Positions 26,093-33,672 of a stretch of DNA of 44,415 bases are shown here, piece after piece. Position 1 is the stretch's first letter; every line of letters starts with the position of its first letter. Origin of the DNA: a virus; IMG/VR virus record IMGVR_UViG_3300050026_000475, positions 1-44,415 of that record. One strand, given 5' to 3'. The position numbers and the translations under genes are program-made. A model generated the notes under the pieces. The model had not been told where the DNA came from. It made no database searches and saw nothing but the letters and a program-made list of their open reading frames with translations.

Positions 26093-27034
26093 ATGACTAT
26101 TCTTTCCCGCACCCAAGCACAGACCGCCCAGCTTGGTCAGATTCTGAAGACCGCAGCCGGTCGCCAGAAGCTCGCCACCGCTCTAGGCCCCTCTCTTCGT
26201 CGTCGTCGTGACTACATGTCAATCGCCCGCAAGGCATTGATGGTGGAAACGCTTCCCGATGGAGCCCTCCCGATTTATGACAAGGAATTTGACGAAACCG
26301 GACGCAGCTTCGTGCAGGCGTTCGTGGTCGGTGAACAGGGTGGAGACGTTGTTAACGTTGCCAACCCAATCCGTGTCACGGTCCCAACGTTTGAAATCGT
26401 GTCCAACCCCATGATTCCAATCACCCAGATCAAAGAGCGCAGATTCGATATCGTTTCTCGCGCCCTCAATCTGGCCAAGGCCGAAGTCGGTGCCGCTGAG
26501 GACAACTACGTGTTCGATATGTTCCTTCATATTGACTCCGCTGCCACCACAGCCACTGCCGTAACCGGTTATACCGATTACGTGTACAACAAGAGCCTCG
26601 CCTACTCCGTCGTTTCTTCGGGTGGTGGTCCTTACGGAATCTCCGTAAGTCCATTCGCAGACGCCTTCGGAATGGTTCAGCGCCACGACCTTAGCGTTGC
26701 CTACATCTTCATGAATCCTCGTGATTATGTGGACATCCTGAAGTGGACTGATAGCAACATCGACCGAGAGACTCAGCGTCACTTGCTGAAAACCGGCATC
26801 ATGGGCTATCTGTGGGGAGCAACGATCTTGCAGTCCAGAAAAGTCGCCTATGGTGACATCTGGATTATGGCTGATGCTGAGTTCCTCGGTGTCATCCCTG
26901 AGCGTGTCCCCCTGACGGTGCTTTCCGCAGACCGTCCTGACCTCAGGCAGATCGGCTTCAGTGTTTTCGAGATTCTGGGATTTTTAATTTTCAATCCTTC
27001 TGGATTGGAGAGAATCGTAATCACCCGGTCTTAA
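26093..27034 (+). CDS. Major capsid protein (HK97-like, inferred)
   Basis: This 313-residue protein has a basic helical N-terminus, a central domain with EIVSNPMIPITQIKERRFD and RALNLAKAEVGAAEDNYVFDMF, and a C-terminal part with GDIWIMADAEFLGVIPERVPL and FEILGFLIFNPSGLERI, a pattern seen in HK97-fold capsid proteins. It follows the protease, scaffold-like and decoration-like genes in the expected order and is followed by a strong terminator, as highly expressed capsid genes often are. GGGAG precedes the ATG. It is short for a capsid subunit but within the family's range. Confidence 0.8.
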   Translation: MTILSRTQAQTAQLGQILKTAAGRQKLATALGPSLRRRRDYMSIARKALMVETLPDGALPIYDKEFDETGRSFVQAFVVGEQGGDVVNVANPIRVTVPTFEIVSNPMIPITQIKERRFDIVSRALNLAKAEVGAAEDNYVFDMFLHIDSAATTATAVTGYTDYVYNKSLAYSVVSSGGGPYGISVSPFADAFGMVQRHDLSVAYIFMNPRDYVDILKWTDSNIDRETQRHLLKTGIMGYLWGATILQSRKVAYGDIWIMADAEFLGVIPERVPLTVLSADRPDLRQIGFSVFEILGFLIFNPSGLERIVITRS

Positions 27035-27056
27035 AAAGTCCTTGATAATTAAGGCA

Positions 27057-27080
27057 AAGGGCCTCTTCGGAGGCCCTTGT
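27057..27080 (+). terminator. Rho-independent terminator after major capsid gene
   Basis: AAGGGCCTC, loop TTCG, GAGGCCCTT is a perfect 9-bp stem 22 nt after the capsid stop, followed by GTTATTTCTT. It closes the capsid transcription unit. Confidence 0.85.
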
Positions 27081-27104
27081 TATTTCTTACAAAAATTAGT
27101 AAAA

Positions 27105-27120
27105 AATCGGCACCGGCCTC
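27105..27120 (+). repeat. 16-bp dispersed repeat, copy 2
   Basis: AATCGGCACCGGCCTC is identical to 10790-10805. Here it lies between the capsid terminator and the HNH endonuclease gene. The remaining gap up to 27209 holds no gene that I can support. Confidence 0.45.
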
Positions 27121-27209
27121 CACTCAATCTCAATTACTCTTAACCCAATTCATCCTACGTAAAACTAATCCAACTCAGTAAAATAATCTATCCAATTCCC
27201 TAGAATACC

Positions 27210-27224
27210 GAGTATTATATTGTA
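27210..27224 (+). promoter_or_regulatory. 15-nt motif upstream of HNH endonuclease, shared with 33638
   Basis: GAGTATTATATTGTA lies 9 nt before the HNH ATG; GAGTATTATATGGTA lies at 33638-33652 before a GIY-YIG gene. They differ at one base. A promoter -10-like or late-promoter-like element carried with endonuclease genes is the inference. Confidence 0.5.
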
Positions 27225-27233
27225 GGAGGTCCC

Positions 27234-28484
27234 ATGGACCAGACAATCAAAGATGCTTTTGCGGAAATACCCCATGATCCAGATTGGTTGGATCGCTACT
27301 TGAATTTTCTTGAGGAATCCACTATTCCGACTGAGGATGACTACTCCGAGTCTCATCATATTCTTCCCAGGAGTCTGTTTCCTGACTTTCAGTTGTTTAC
27401 TCAGAACCCTTGGAATCGCATTGACTTGAAGGGGACGGACCATCTGATCGCTCACTACTTCCTACTGAAAGCTTTACCAGAGGTTCATGCACTCAGACAT
27501 GCGTTCTGCTTCATGGTGGGCATTAGGCAGGATCAGCCGGTTCCTGATATCTCTCCCATCCTTCTTCAAGAGATGGCTGAAGAGTATGTGTTTCAGAAAA
27601 CTGGGCTCAGATGGGTAACTAAAGATGGTCAGGAGCTGAAGATTTTGCCTCATGAACACACGAAGTATTTAATGGACGGGTGGGCTCTGGGTAGGGCTTA
27701 TACCCATTCTAATGAAACTCGGCTAAAAATTATTGATGGAAATAGGGAGTGGCACCGACTTGAATCTCTCAAGTCTGACGCTTATGTATATCTGCCCCAC
27801 GGTGATCAACATCATCGTCGTATATTTGGCTGCCCCCCAGAAGTTAGGGCAAAAATTTCTGCTGGGCTGACCGGATTGGTTCAGTCTGCTGAAACGATTG
27901 AAAAGCGGCGGCTGAAAATAGTTGGGACACATTGGGTCTGGAACCCAGACTCCAAGAAACAGTTATCCGTTTCTCGCCAGGGTGAGGGCAACAACCGCTT
28001 TGGCCAAGTTGGTTATTGGCGAGACAAACATCATTCTGAAGAGGAAAAGCAAAAAACCTCTGAGTCTCTCAAGCAGTTCAACAGGGAACACCCTGATGTG
28101 AATCGGGATAACAAGCCCAGAGGGGAGGATCATTGGACGTTCGGCAGGGAGCGACCAGAGGAGACGAGACAGAAGATATCTGCCTCGCTGACGGGCAAGA
28201 AACAGTCCACAGCGACCAAACAGAAACGTGCGGAGTCCCTAGCGATGACTAAACTTCCCTCTTTTACTCCAGAAGAGGAAAGTATTTTTCATCGCATCCT
28301 CTCTGCCCCGACTGACAGAGAGCGAGAGTGTCTGGCTAGGTTGATTAGTTCCACCAAGCAAGCACCGGCCAAATCCTTAGCTCTGGGTCTCTGCTTCCTT
28401 CTCAACGGAGAGTGGCAGACTCGTGACCGCCGCTACTGGAGGACGGCTGAAACTTGGCTGAAGAAAAATAACATCGTTATTTGA
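27234..28484 (+). CDS. HNH homing endonuclease with NUMOD3-type segments
   Basis: The 416-residue protein has an N-terminal HNH module: SESHHILPRSLFP (HH at 41-42), NPWNRIDL with Asn about 58-61, and GTDHLIAHYFLLKAL with His at 70 and 74. Downstream are several NUMOD3-like DNA-binding segments (SEEEKQKTSESLK near 267-279, RPEETRQKISASLTGK near 305-321). AGGAGG is 5 nt upstream of the ATG. It is inserted between the major capsid gene and the next structural gene. Mobile endonucleases of this class spread by cutting alleles that lack them. Confidence 0.85.
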   Translation: MDQTIKDAFAEIPHDPDWLDRYLNFLEESTIPTEDDYSESHHILPRSLFPDFQLFTQNPWNRIDLKGTDHLIAHYFLLKALPEVHALRHAFCFMVGIRQDQPVPDISPILLQEMAEEYVFQKTGLRWVTKDGQELKILPHEHTKYLMDGWALGRAYTHSNETRLKIIDGNREWHRLESLKSDAYVYLPHGDQHHRRIFGCPPEVRAKISAGLTGLVQSAETIEKRRLKIVGTHWVWNPDSKKQLSVSRQGEGNNRFGQVGYWRDKHHSEEEKQKTSESLKQFNREHPDVNRDNKPRGEDHWTFGRERPEETRQKISASLTGKKQSTATKQKRAESLAMTKLPSFTPEEESIFHRILSAPTDRERECLARLISSTKQAPAKSLALGLCFLLNGEWQTRDRRYWRTAETWLKKNNIVI

Positions 28485-28500
28485 CAACAAACAGAGTAAT

Positions 28501-28526
28501 AGTTCAATATCCCCTACGGGGGAACT
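28501..28526 (+). other. Hairpin after HNH endonuclease gene
   Basis: AGTTC, AATAT bulge, CCCC, loop TAC, GGGG, GAACT forms two stacked stems, 17 nt before the next ATG region. There is no long T-run. It may be a weak terminator or a leader structure of the gene at 28543. Confidence 0.45.
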
Positions 28527-28542
28527 CTTCCATGGAGAACAA

Positions 28543-29226
28543 ATGAACAAATGCTATAAATTCACCCGAGACGTTAACTTTCCCCTGATGGGACCGGATG
28601 GGAAGACTCCAATGGGGTTTACGGCTCAGCCGGAGGACACGCTTACCCAGGTCTCCCACACCACCTATCAGCACTCTGATGGGTACAAGGAGCGTGAGAT
28701 TGTGTTGACCGATCAGGGTATTGAGACCATGATTGGTCACGAGTGGCTTGAAGAGATTGGTGTCGAAGGCGAAGAGGGGGAAGACCAGGAACAGCCCACT
28801 GACCCCTATGAGGTCATCGCTGCGGCTCAGGCTCAGATTGCTGCCGCTCAGGCCGCTATCGATCAGGTCACTGCTAACAAGGCTATCGCCAAGGCTGCGG
28901 CTCTTAGGCCCCATGTCAGACCCAACACCCCTACTCCCGAGCCAGTCCCCACCCCCCAGGCTCCCCGTCCCGTTCCTCATCCGGTCAAGCCTGTCGTGCC
29001 AGCCCCCAAGCCAGCCCCAGCCCCTAAACCACTGCCTAAGCCAATCGCTAAGGTCGTAGCTCCTGCGGCTCCTGAGAAGACCTCTCCGATCCTTGAGTCC
29101 GCTCTCGGTGAAGACCTTACGCAGGGTCACGGACAGCTTTCCGAAGCTGAGGCAGTGGATGCGGTTCTTTCCAGAGTCAAAAGGGTGAATCGTCCCCGCA
29201 CACCAGCAGGATCGGCAAAGGGCTAA
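28543..29226 (+). CDS. Proline-rich linker structural-region protein
   Basis: This 227-residue protein has an N-terminal beta-type domain of about 75 residues (KCYKFTRDVNFPLMG, YKEREIVLTDQGI), an acidic hinge, an Ala/Gln helix (AAAQAQIAAAQAAIDQV), a Pro/Lys-rich extended region of about 80 residues and a short helical tail. Such extended linkers are seen in virion attachment proteins, but no family is recognised. GGAG precedes the ATG. The next gene begins 1 nt after the stop, so the two are probably coupled. Confidence 0.55.
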   Translation: MNKCYKFTRDVNFPLMGPDGKTPMGFTAQPEDTLTQVSHTTYQHSDGYKEREIVLTDQGIETMIGHEWLEEIGVEGEEGEDQEQPTDPYEVIAAAQAQIAAAQAAIDQVTANKAIAKAAALRPHVRPNTPTPEPVPTPQAPRPVPHPVKPVVPAPKPAPAPKPLPKPIAKVVAPAAPEKTSPILESALGEDLTQGHGQLSEAEAVDAVLSRVKRVNRPRTPAGSAKG

Positions 29227-29227
29227 C

Positions 29228-29677
29228 ATGCTCCATCAATACCAGTCTGATCGTGAATTGAAGTTCCCTGACCAGCGGCTCTACACTAAGCCAGGGGATC
29301 TTCTAATGTACAACGACCTAACCTTTGCGCTGACGATTTATCGAAACTCTGTTCTGTTGGGAACGGTTCAATTCTCTCGAAGTGGATTGCAAGAGTTCCT
29401 TCGGCTTGGTTGGGTAAAAAAGCCTACCGAAGTCAACTCTCCCCCTAACCTTCCAGTTCCTTCTTACATTGTTGGAGTGGATTTGGGTTTTGGCGAGGAT
29501 AAGTTGATGGAGGTAACGGCTATCCAGACATCCGATGGGGAACGAAAGATTGTTGACATCACAGAAGTGAAAGGGATTCCTGACTCCATGCTTCCACTTG
29601 TTCCTGGGGTAACCCCGGATGAGCATGTGATCGAAGATGCAGCGATCCCCAGAACACGCAAAGCAAAAAAGTCTTAA
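29228..29677 (+). CDS. Hypothetical structural-region protein
   Basis: This 149-residue protein is mostly beta-rich (LLMYNDLTFALTIYRNSVLLGTVQF), with a lysine-rich tail (RTRKAKKS). It starts one base after the preceding stop. The stop region contains the palindrome GTCTTAAGAC (29671-29680). The function is not recognised; it belongs to the virion-region gene run. Confidence 0.5.
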   Translation: MLHQYQSDRELKFPDQRLYTKPGDLLMYNDLTFALTIYRNSVLLGTVQFSRSGLQEFLRLGWVKKPTEVNSPPNLPVPSYIVGVDLGFGEDKLMEVTAIQTSDGERKIVDITEVKGIPDSMLPLVPGVTPDEHVIEDAAIPRTRKAKKS

Positions 29678-29683
29678 GACTAC

Positions 29684-29707
29684 CGGCCCCTTTTAAGAGA
29701 GTGGCCG
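29684..29707 (+). promoter_or_regulatory. Leader hairpin holding the ribosome site of the next gene
   Basis: CGGCC (29684-29688) pairs with GGCCG (29703-29707), immediately before ATG 29708. The loop carries AAGAGAG, a plausible ribosome site, and the same GCCCCTTTTA(A)GAGAG string occurs at 3663-3677. Translation control by this structure is an inference. Confidence 0.45.
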
Positions 29708-30640
29708 ATGTCGAATAATCCAAAGCAGCCAGATGAGGTGTGGGTTAGTATCCCGCTCTCCTATCTGGCTGTTTCTCGTTATAAAGTTGCTTTGAATATT
29801 AGGGAACTCACTACCCTGACGAACCAGTTCAGTCTGAAATATGTGAAGGGCTGTGTCCCAACCCTGATTCGTTCTCTCCCCAAAGAGCTTTCAATGCAGT
29901 ATCGGGTGAAGTGTCAGAAAGAAGACTCAGACCCGGCTGGGCATGAAGTTCGAGTGAAGTTTGACATCTCCCAGGTAACCAAAGATACCACCCTGAATGA
30001 CCTTCAGGTTCGCTGTAGCTGCACGTGTCCCGCCTTTTTGTATTGGGGGGCTCAGTGGCACCTTCATGAACAGGACAGCTTAGAGGGGCAGCCACGGCCC
30101 CTCCTACAGGCTCCCCAGGAACGGCTTGACCTACGGAATGGTTACATGATCTGCAAGCATGTTAAAGTCGTATCTGATCGGATCATCCCTTCGATTAGTA
30201 AGGTCATTAAAAATATCTCCCGAGATCTTTTGGTCAAAGAGAACAAGACTCGTGAAGAGCAGGAGCTTCAGAGTCAGGAAGCTGATGAGAAGTTACAGCA
30301 GGCTCTACCACACGAAAAAGGTGAACCGCAGGCCCCCGCCCGACCCCCTAAGTCACCCCCTAAGTCACCCCCTAAGCAGACTCCTCCGCAGACTCCTCCG
30401 CAGAAGGCCCTCACTCAAATGCAAGGGCCAAGCCCCCAAGAGGTTCAACGCAGACAGGATATGCTTCAGAAAGAGGAGGATCGCCTCATGGACCTCGTTA
30501 TGAAGCCTATCGAACAAACCGAATCCGTAGAGGACATGCAGGAAGGCAAGCCTGCAAAACCCAAGAAACCAGAGCGAAGTGGTTTGGATATGGGGTTAAA
30601 ACCCGGTCAAAAAGTTCGCTCACGCCCAGGAGTAATTTGA
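29708..30640 (+). CDS. SWIM-type zinc-finger protein
   Basis: This 310-residue protein contains CSCTCPAFLYWG (Cys at about 103, 105, 107) and, 42 residues later, ICKHV (Cys149, His151), matching the CxCx(n)CxH pattern of SWIM zinc fingers, which bind DNA or proteins. The long insertion between the pairs is larger than usual. The C-terminal half is charged, with a PPKSPPKS/TPPQ repeat tract (about 213-232). Its stop overlaps the next gene's start (TGATG). A DNA-interacting accessory role is inferred. Confidence 0.65.
   Translation: MSNNPKQPDEVWVSIPLSYLAVSRYKVALNIRELTTLTNQFSLKYVKGCVPTLIRSLPKELSMQYRVKCQKEDSDPAGHEVRVKFDISQVTKDTTLNDLQVRCSCTCPAFLYWGAQWHLHEQDSLEGQPRPLLQAPQERLDLRNGYMICKHVKVVSDRIIPSISKVIKNISRDLLVKENKTREEQELQSQEADEKLQQALPHEKGEPQAPARPPKSPPKSPPKQTPPQTPPQKALTQMQGPSPQEVQRRQDMLQKEEDRLMDLVMKPIEQTESVEDMQEGKPAKPKKPERSGLDMGLKPGQKVRSRPGVI
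30344..30403 (+). repeat. 12-bp tandem coding repeats (PPKS / TPPQ)
   Basis: CCCCCTAAGTCA recurs at 30344 and 30356, with a variant at 30368; ACTCCTCCGCAG recurs at 30380 and 30392. Identical DNA units suggest slippage. Confidence 0.8.
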
Positions 30641-31617
30641 TGAAACATGCGGCCCCTCCAGATACCAGTAAACTCCCCAAACAACCAATGTCTAAGGAGT
30701 TCGATGCGGTTCGCCGCACCTACCAGACTATGGTGGATGAAAATATTCAAGCGATGAGTTGGAAAGAGTTCCAGCAGAAGTTCCAGCAGGCTGTGAAACA
30801 GTTTCCCCAGTTGTTCACAGAGATTCGCCATAACAGGCCAGCCATTCAACAATCTGATTTAAAGAGTTGGATTGATAAACAGGAAAGTAGGGAAAACTAC
30901 AATATCACATATGATAAGTATCATAGCCCTGAGCACTCCTATCGAGATGTAGAGCAGTTGGTCGTGCAGTTGAATCGGGGCGCGGAGGCTAGCAAAATTC
31001 TTGAAGAAGACTCACCATTGGGTCAGTTTGTAGATATGGTTGGGTCTGCCTCCTCCCCATCTGGGCACCCTGCCCGAAGAGATACGGTGGGTTGGCTCCG
31101 AGTTGATTTTGTGGATGAGGATTATCTGTTTGTTGACGAGATTCAGTCCGATTTGGTCAATGGAGTATCTCAGGCTCAGGCATTCCTTAAGCACCCCAAC
31201 TACCAATCCTGGTACAACGCTCAGAACGAGGGAGTCAGGGTCCAAATTGATGCTATTCCGGATGCGAAACAGCGTTTCAGAGGGGCGAAGGGCCAGTTTG
31301 AGATGATGGGGTATACGGTGGAAACCTTAGAGGAAATCAAGGGCAAACTGATCAAATTGTTCGAGGATTGGAGTGAGTACGCCCTCGCCACCATCCTGGA
31401 AATCGCACGATCTCATGAGATTAAATATGTGGCGATTAATAGCTCAGATAGTATTGCTACTAGAGACCCATCAGTTGACCCGCAAAAAGTCAAGATGTAT
31501 TATGACAATTTGGCCAAGTCGTTTGGATTCAAAAAGCAACAGATTGACCTACCTCAGATATCAGGGGCTTTTTGGGTCCGGAAGGCATCGATTCGCTCTT
31601 ATTTGACAGCGCGATAG
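30640..31617 (+). CDS. Hypothetical protein with an EIQSD motif like that of large polyvalent proteins
   Basis: This 325-residue protein has FVDEIQSDLVNGVSQAQ near residues 163-180 and, about 85 residues on, TILEIARSHEIKYVAINSSDSIA followed by KMYYDNLAKSFGFKK. A VEEIQSD block followed by a helix, a strand and a final YD-LxKxxGxK segment recalls a domain seen in phage large polyvalent proteins; similarity is by eye and the biochemical role is unknown to me. ATG 30640 (TGATG overlap, AGGAG upstream) is preferred over TTG 30637. The 3' end overlaps the opposite-strand repeat gene by 19 bp. Confidence 0.55.
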   Translation: MKHAAPPDTSKLPKQPMSKEFDAVRRTYQTMVDENIQAMSWKEFQQKFQQAVKQFPQLFTEIRHNRPAIQQSDLKSWIDKQESRENYNITYDKYHSPEHSYRDVEQLVVQLNRGAEASKILEEDSPLGQFVDMVGSASSPSGHPARRDTVGWLRVDFVDEDYLFVDEIQSDLVNGVSQAQAFLKHPNYQSWYNAQNEGVRVQIDAIPDAKQRFRGAKGQFEMMGYTVETLEEIKGKLIKLFEDWSEYALATILEIARSHEIKYVAINSSDSIATRDPSVDPQKVKMYYDNLAKSFGFKKQQIDLPQISGAFWVRKASIRSYLTAR

Positions 31618-31865
31618 GTTCCCTTACTCCATTTCTTCGCTTTCGTGTGGTTTAGTTTCATCACATCCATAGCATACCGGTAGGCCCACCCAGGAGCAGT
31701 CCGAATAATCGGCTCCGCCTCCGGCCATCTTTGTTTTATCACATCCCGAGCATACCAGTAGGCCCACTGTGGGTCCGTCATCACCTTTGATTCTATAGCC
31801 TGCCGGAGCGGCTTAGAATAAAGTTTTGTGCTGGATAAACTTTTAATGATATTGTATGCTAACAC
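31599..31865 (-). CDS. Short WPEAEP-repeat protein, inverted paralogue of the 10306 gene
   Basis: This 88-residue protein has the same architecture as the gene at 10306: head (SLSSTKLYSKPLRQAI), two 26-residue-type units (YARDVIKQRWPEAEPII), and the KKWSKG end, here extended by TYRAVK. A 34-bp head segment (CACAAAACTTTATTC onward) is identical in DNA to the other copy. The start is GTG 31865, which aligns codon for codon with ATG 10306, with AAGGG upstream. Its 3' end overlaps the convergent gene at 30640 by 19 bp, and the original stop codon seems lost, as expected after insertion. A duplicated, inverted accessory element is inferred. Confidence 0.7.
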   Translation of the reverse strand: MLAYNIIKSLSSTKLYSKPLRQAIESKVMTDPQWAYWYARDVIKQRWPEAEPIIRTAPGWAYRYAMDVMKLNHTKAKKWSKGTYRAVK

Positions 31866-31899
31866 TGGATGCCCTTAGCGACCTCTACTAGTGAATCGA

Positions 31900-31924
31900 G
31901 AAGTCCACAGCACAAATGGACTTC
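31900..31924. other. Perfect 8-bp inverted repeat
   Basis: GAAGTCCA, loop CAGCACAAA, TGGACTTC lies in the 97-bp gap between the divergent genes starting at 31865 (minus) and 31963 (plus). It could be an operator or an mRNA hairpin. It has no T-run. Confidence 0.5.
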
Positions 31925-31962
31925 CTACTTCTTAGGATGTAGACTTTCTATTAGGAGCCCCT

Positions 31963-32166
31963 ATGACTACAAAAATTGCTGCCGTTGACGCTGAGGCGAT
32001 GAACAACCTTTTCGCTGAGGAACTCACCAAGACAGGTTCTAAGGTCGCTGCCGGAGAGAAGCTCCAGTGCTTTGATGACCATAAGGATTATGTGTCTACC
32101 CTCGAATCCGTCTTGAGTGACGACAAGAACGATGCGTGGGAACCTAACGACATGATTCTCGACTAA
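31963..32166 (+). CDS. Small hypothetical protein
   Basis: This 67-residue acidic protein (AAVDAEAMNNLFAEEL, ending DAWEPNDMILD) has TAGGAG 8 nt before its ATG, so it is probably translated. The next gene starts 13 nt after its stop. No domain is recognised. Confidence 0.5.
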   Translation: MTTKIAAVDAEAMNNLFAEELTKTGSKVAAGEKLQCFDDHKDYVSTLESVLSDDKNDAWEPNDMILD

Positions 32167-32179
32167 TCGGGATAGAATA

Positions 32180-33085
32180 ATGAAGCTCTCGGCCAGCCTA
32201 GTTCTCTTAGGTTTGAGAACACAAGAACAAGGACGGATAAAAACATCCGCCCTTGACCGTTCTGTGTTTTCGAGTTTGGTGAGAATTATGAGTTTCAACG
32301 AGGATTTCAACATTTACATTCATGAGGCCCTCAAGGCCCATAACCTTCCTGTCGATCCAAAAATGAATTGGGCCAAATGGCTCAATGCGGTGTATCGGAC
32401 CCGAGTCGCCCCCAATAACGAGGAAATGCGTGACGAGGCTATTCATGAAGTTCTGGTCCACCATCTGTTTGAAGAGAAGTCAGATGTGCTGAATCGGTTT
32501 GACCCCGCTCGACTCCCTGAGAAAATTCAGCAGCGGCCCCTAGAAGAGCAGGTCAGTTCTTATCTGAAAACCTGCTTTATTTACATGATGGGGGATGCGA
32601 TTAAATATCTTCGAAAGATGTATCCGGAGCAGGAGACTGCCATGGGGCTCACAACCGAAGACCCAGACGATCCGAGTATTCTCAATAAAATCCAGCATGG
32701 AGTAGTTGACCAGGAAGAGGAAGAACTCGTTCAGAATGTTGAAATGCGTAAACTCCGTCATGCCTTTGACGAATGGTGTACGCGAAAGCTTCGTCCCGCC
32801 ACGGCAAAACAAATAGTTCAGTTTTTTGACTTGATTATCATCTTTGATGGTGGCCAGGGAGAAATGCTGGATGAGTTTGCCTCTCGTTCTGGGGTAAGTC
32901 GTGCGAGAGCCAATCAACTTCTTTACCACGAACTACCCCGATACCTACGTCAATTTTCTAGTTCTCCGGAAGGGAAAGGTTTCAGTCTTGCCAAGCGTAT
33001 CCGCACCAAGATTGAGAATGAAAGGCATGAAGCCGAACTACCTGCGAGAGAGCCAGAACCAGAGCTTGCCCAATCAACCCCTTAA
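32180..33085 (+). CDS. Sigma-70-like transcription factor (putative)
   Basis: The 301-residue protein resembles a phage sigma factor. Near residues 100-145 it has FDPARLPEKI, then a helical PLEEQVSSYLKTCFIYMMGDAIKYLRK segment like region 2. Near 230-262 it has an HTH like region 4 (FASRSGVSRARANQLLYHELPRYLRQF). This would direct host polymerase to phage late promoters. Two starts are possible: ATG 32180 (GGGA upstream; MKLS start shared with 40982) and ATG 32288 (GGTGAG upstream). A long hairpin (32215-32271) lies between them and would be a leader structure if the shorter start is used. Assignment is by pattern only. Confidence 0.55.
   Translation: MKLSASLVLLGLRTQEQGRIKTSALDRSVFSSLVRIMSFNEDFNIYIHEALKAHNLPVDPKMNWAKWLNAVYRTRVAPNNEEMRDEAIHEVLVHHLFEEKSDVLNRFDPARLPEKIQQRPLEEQVSSYLKTCFIYMMGDAIKYLRKMYPEQETAMGLTTEDPDDPSILNKIQHGVVDQEEEELVQNVEMRKLRHAFDEWCTRKLRPATAKQIVQFFDLIIIFDGGQGEMLDEFASRSGVSRARANQLLYHELPRYLRQFSSSPEGKGFSLAKRIRTKIENERHEAELPAREPEPELAQSTP
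32215..32271 (+). other. Long imperfect hairpin before internal start of the sigma-like gene
   Basis: GACGGAT, loop AAAAAC, ATCCGCC with flanking AAGG/CCTT, AGAAC/GTTCT and GAGAACACA/TGTGTTTTC arms gives about 23 pairs over 57 nt with few bulges. It ends 16 nt before ATG 32288. Such a structure could control translation of a shorter sigma-like protein. Confidence 0.6.
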
Positions 33086-33103
33086 TCCTTTGGAGGAAAC
33101 CTC

Positions 33104-33574
33104 ATGCGTGAGAAAAGAGAACTAGAAACCCCAGTAGTGGCTGCCAAACAGCCTGTTAAGTTTGCCCGATTCAAACAGATTGCCAATGAAGATCCGGCAG
33201 CCCTGTCGGATGCGCTTTGCGAATTGTCAGAAGCATTTTCCAGTATGGCTGAGGCTTCGGAAGCATTGATTGAAAACCTTGATCTGACCCCAGCACCAAA
33301 GGAAGCATCCATTCGTGAAAAGGTCGCGGCTCGTAAGAAGTTCGCCACCATGCTGAAGAAGCTGGCCAACGAAGCTCCTGAAAAGGTCGAAGAGGCCCTG
33401 AATGAGATTTATAATGCCGTTGATGAGGTGGCCCTTGCGATTGAGAACCTTTCTAGCAATTTGGGCTTTACCCTGGGTGAAGTTTCGGAAGAGCCGGTTG
33501 GAGATGAAGAAGTGGTGGAAGTTACCGAGGAAGTCCCAGAGGCTGAGCCCTCTGAGGAAGAATTCCCAGCCTAA
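33104..33574 (+). CDS. Helical acidic hypothetical protein
   Basis: This 156-residue protein is almost wholly helical, with two similar repeats. The first is an NEDPAALSDALCELSEAFSSM block and the second a NEAPEKVEEALNEIYNAVDEV block, each followed by an AIENL-type helix. It ends in an acidic tail. GGAGG is 6 nt before the ATG. The PKEASIRE motif could be a maturation-protease site. A terminator follows. No family is recognised; a structural or scaffold-associated role is possible from context. Confidence 0.6.
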   Translation: MREKRELETPVVAAKQPVKFARFKQIANEDPAALSDALCELSEAFSSMAEASEALIENLDLTPAPKEASIREKVAARKKFATMLKKLANEAPEKVEEALNEIYNAVDEVALAIENLSSNLGFTLGEVSEEPVGDEEVVEVTEEVPEAEPSEEEFPA

Positions 33575-33595
33575 CTAGCTAAAAAGTGAAATTAG

Positions 33596-33636
33596 AATGC
33601 GTGTAGGTAAAAAATGCCTTCACGCATTTTAATTTT
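33596..33636 (+). terminator. Rho-independent terminator before GIY-YIG gene
   Basis: AATGCGTG-T-AGG, A/T-rich loop, CCT-T-CACGCATT is a stem of 11 pairs with one T.T mismatch, followed by TTAATTTT. It ends the preceding unit, so the endonuclease gene downstream probably has its own promoter. Confidence 0.75.
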
Positions 33637-33637
33637 A

Positions 33638-33652
33638 GAGTATTATATGGTA
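33638..33652 (+). promoter_or_regulatory. 15-nt motif upstream of GIY-YIG gene, shared with 27210
   Basis: GAGTATTATATGGTA differs at one base from the element before the HNH gene. It lies just after a terminator and about 20 nt before the start codon, as expected for a promoter -10 region carried with the gene. No -35 box was identified. Confidence 0.5.
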
Positions 33653-33672
33653 AGGATACGTGGAGAGAGCAG

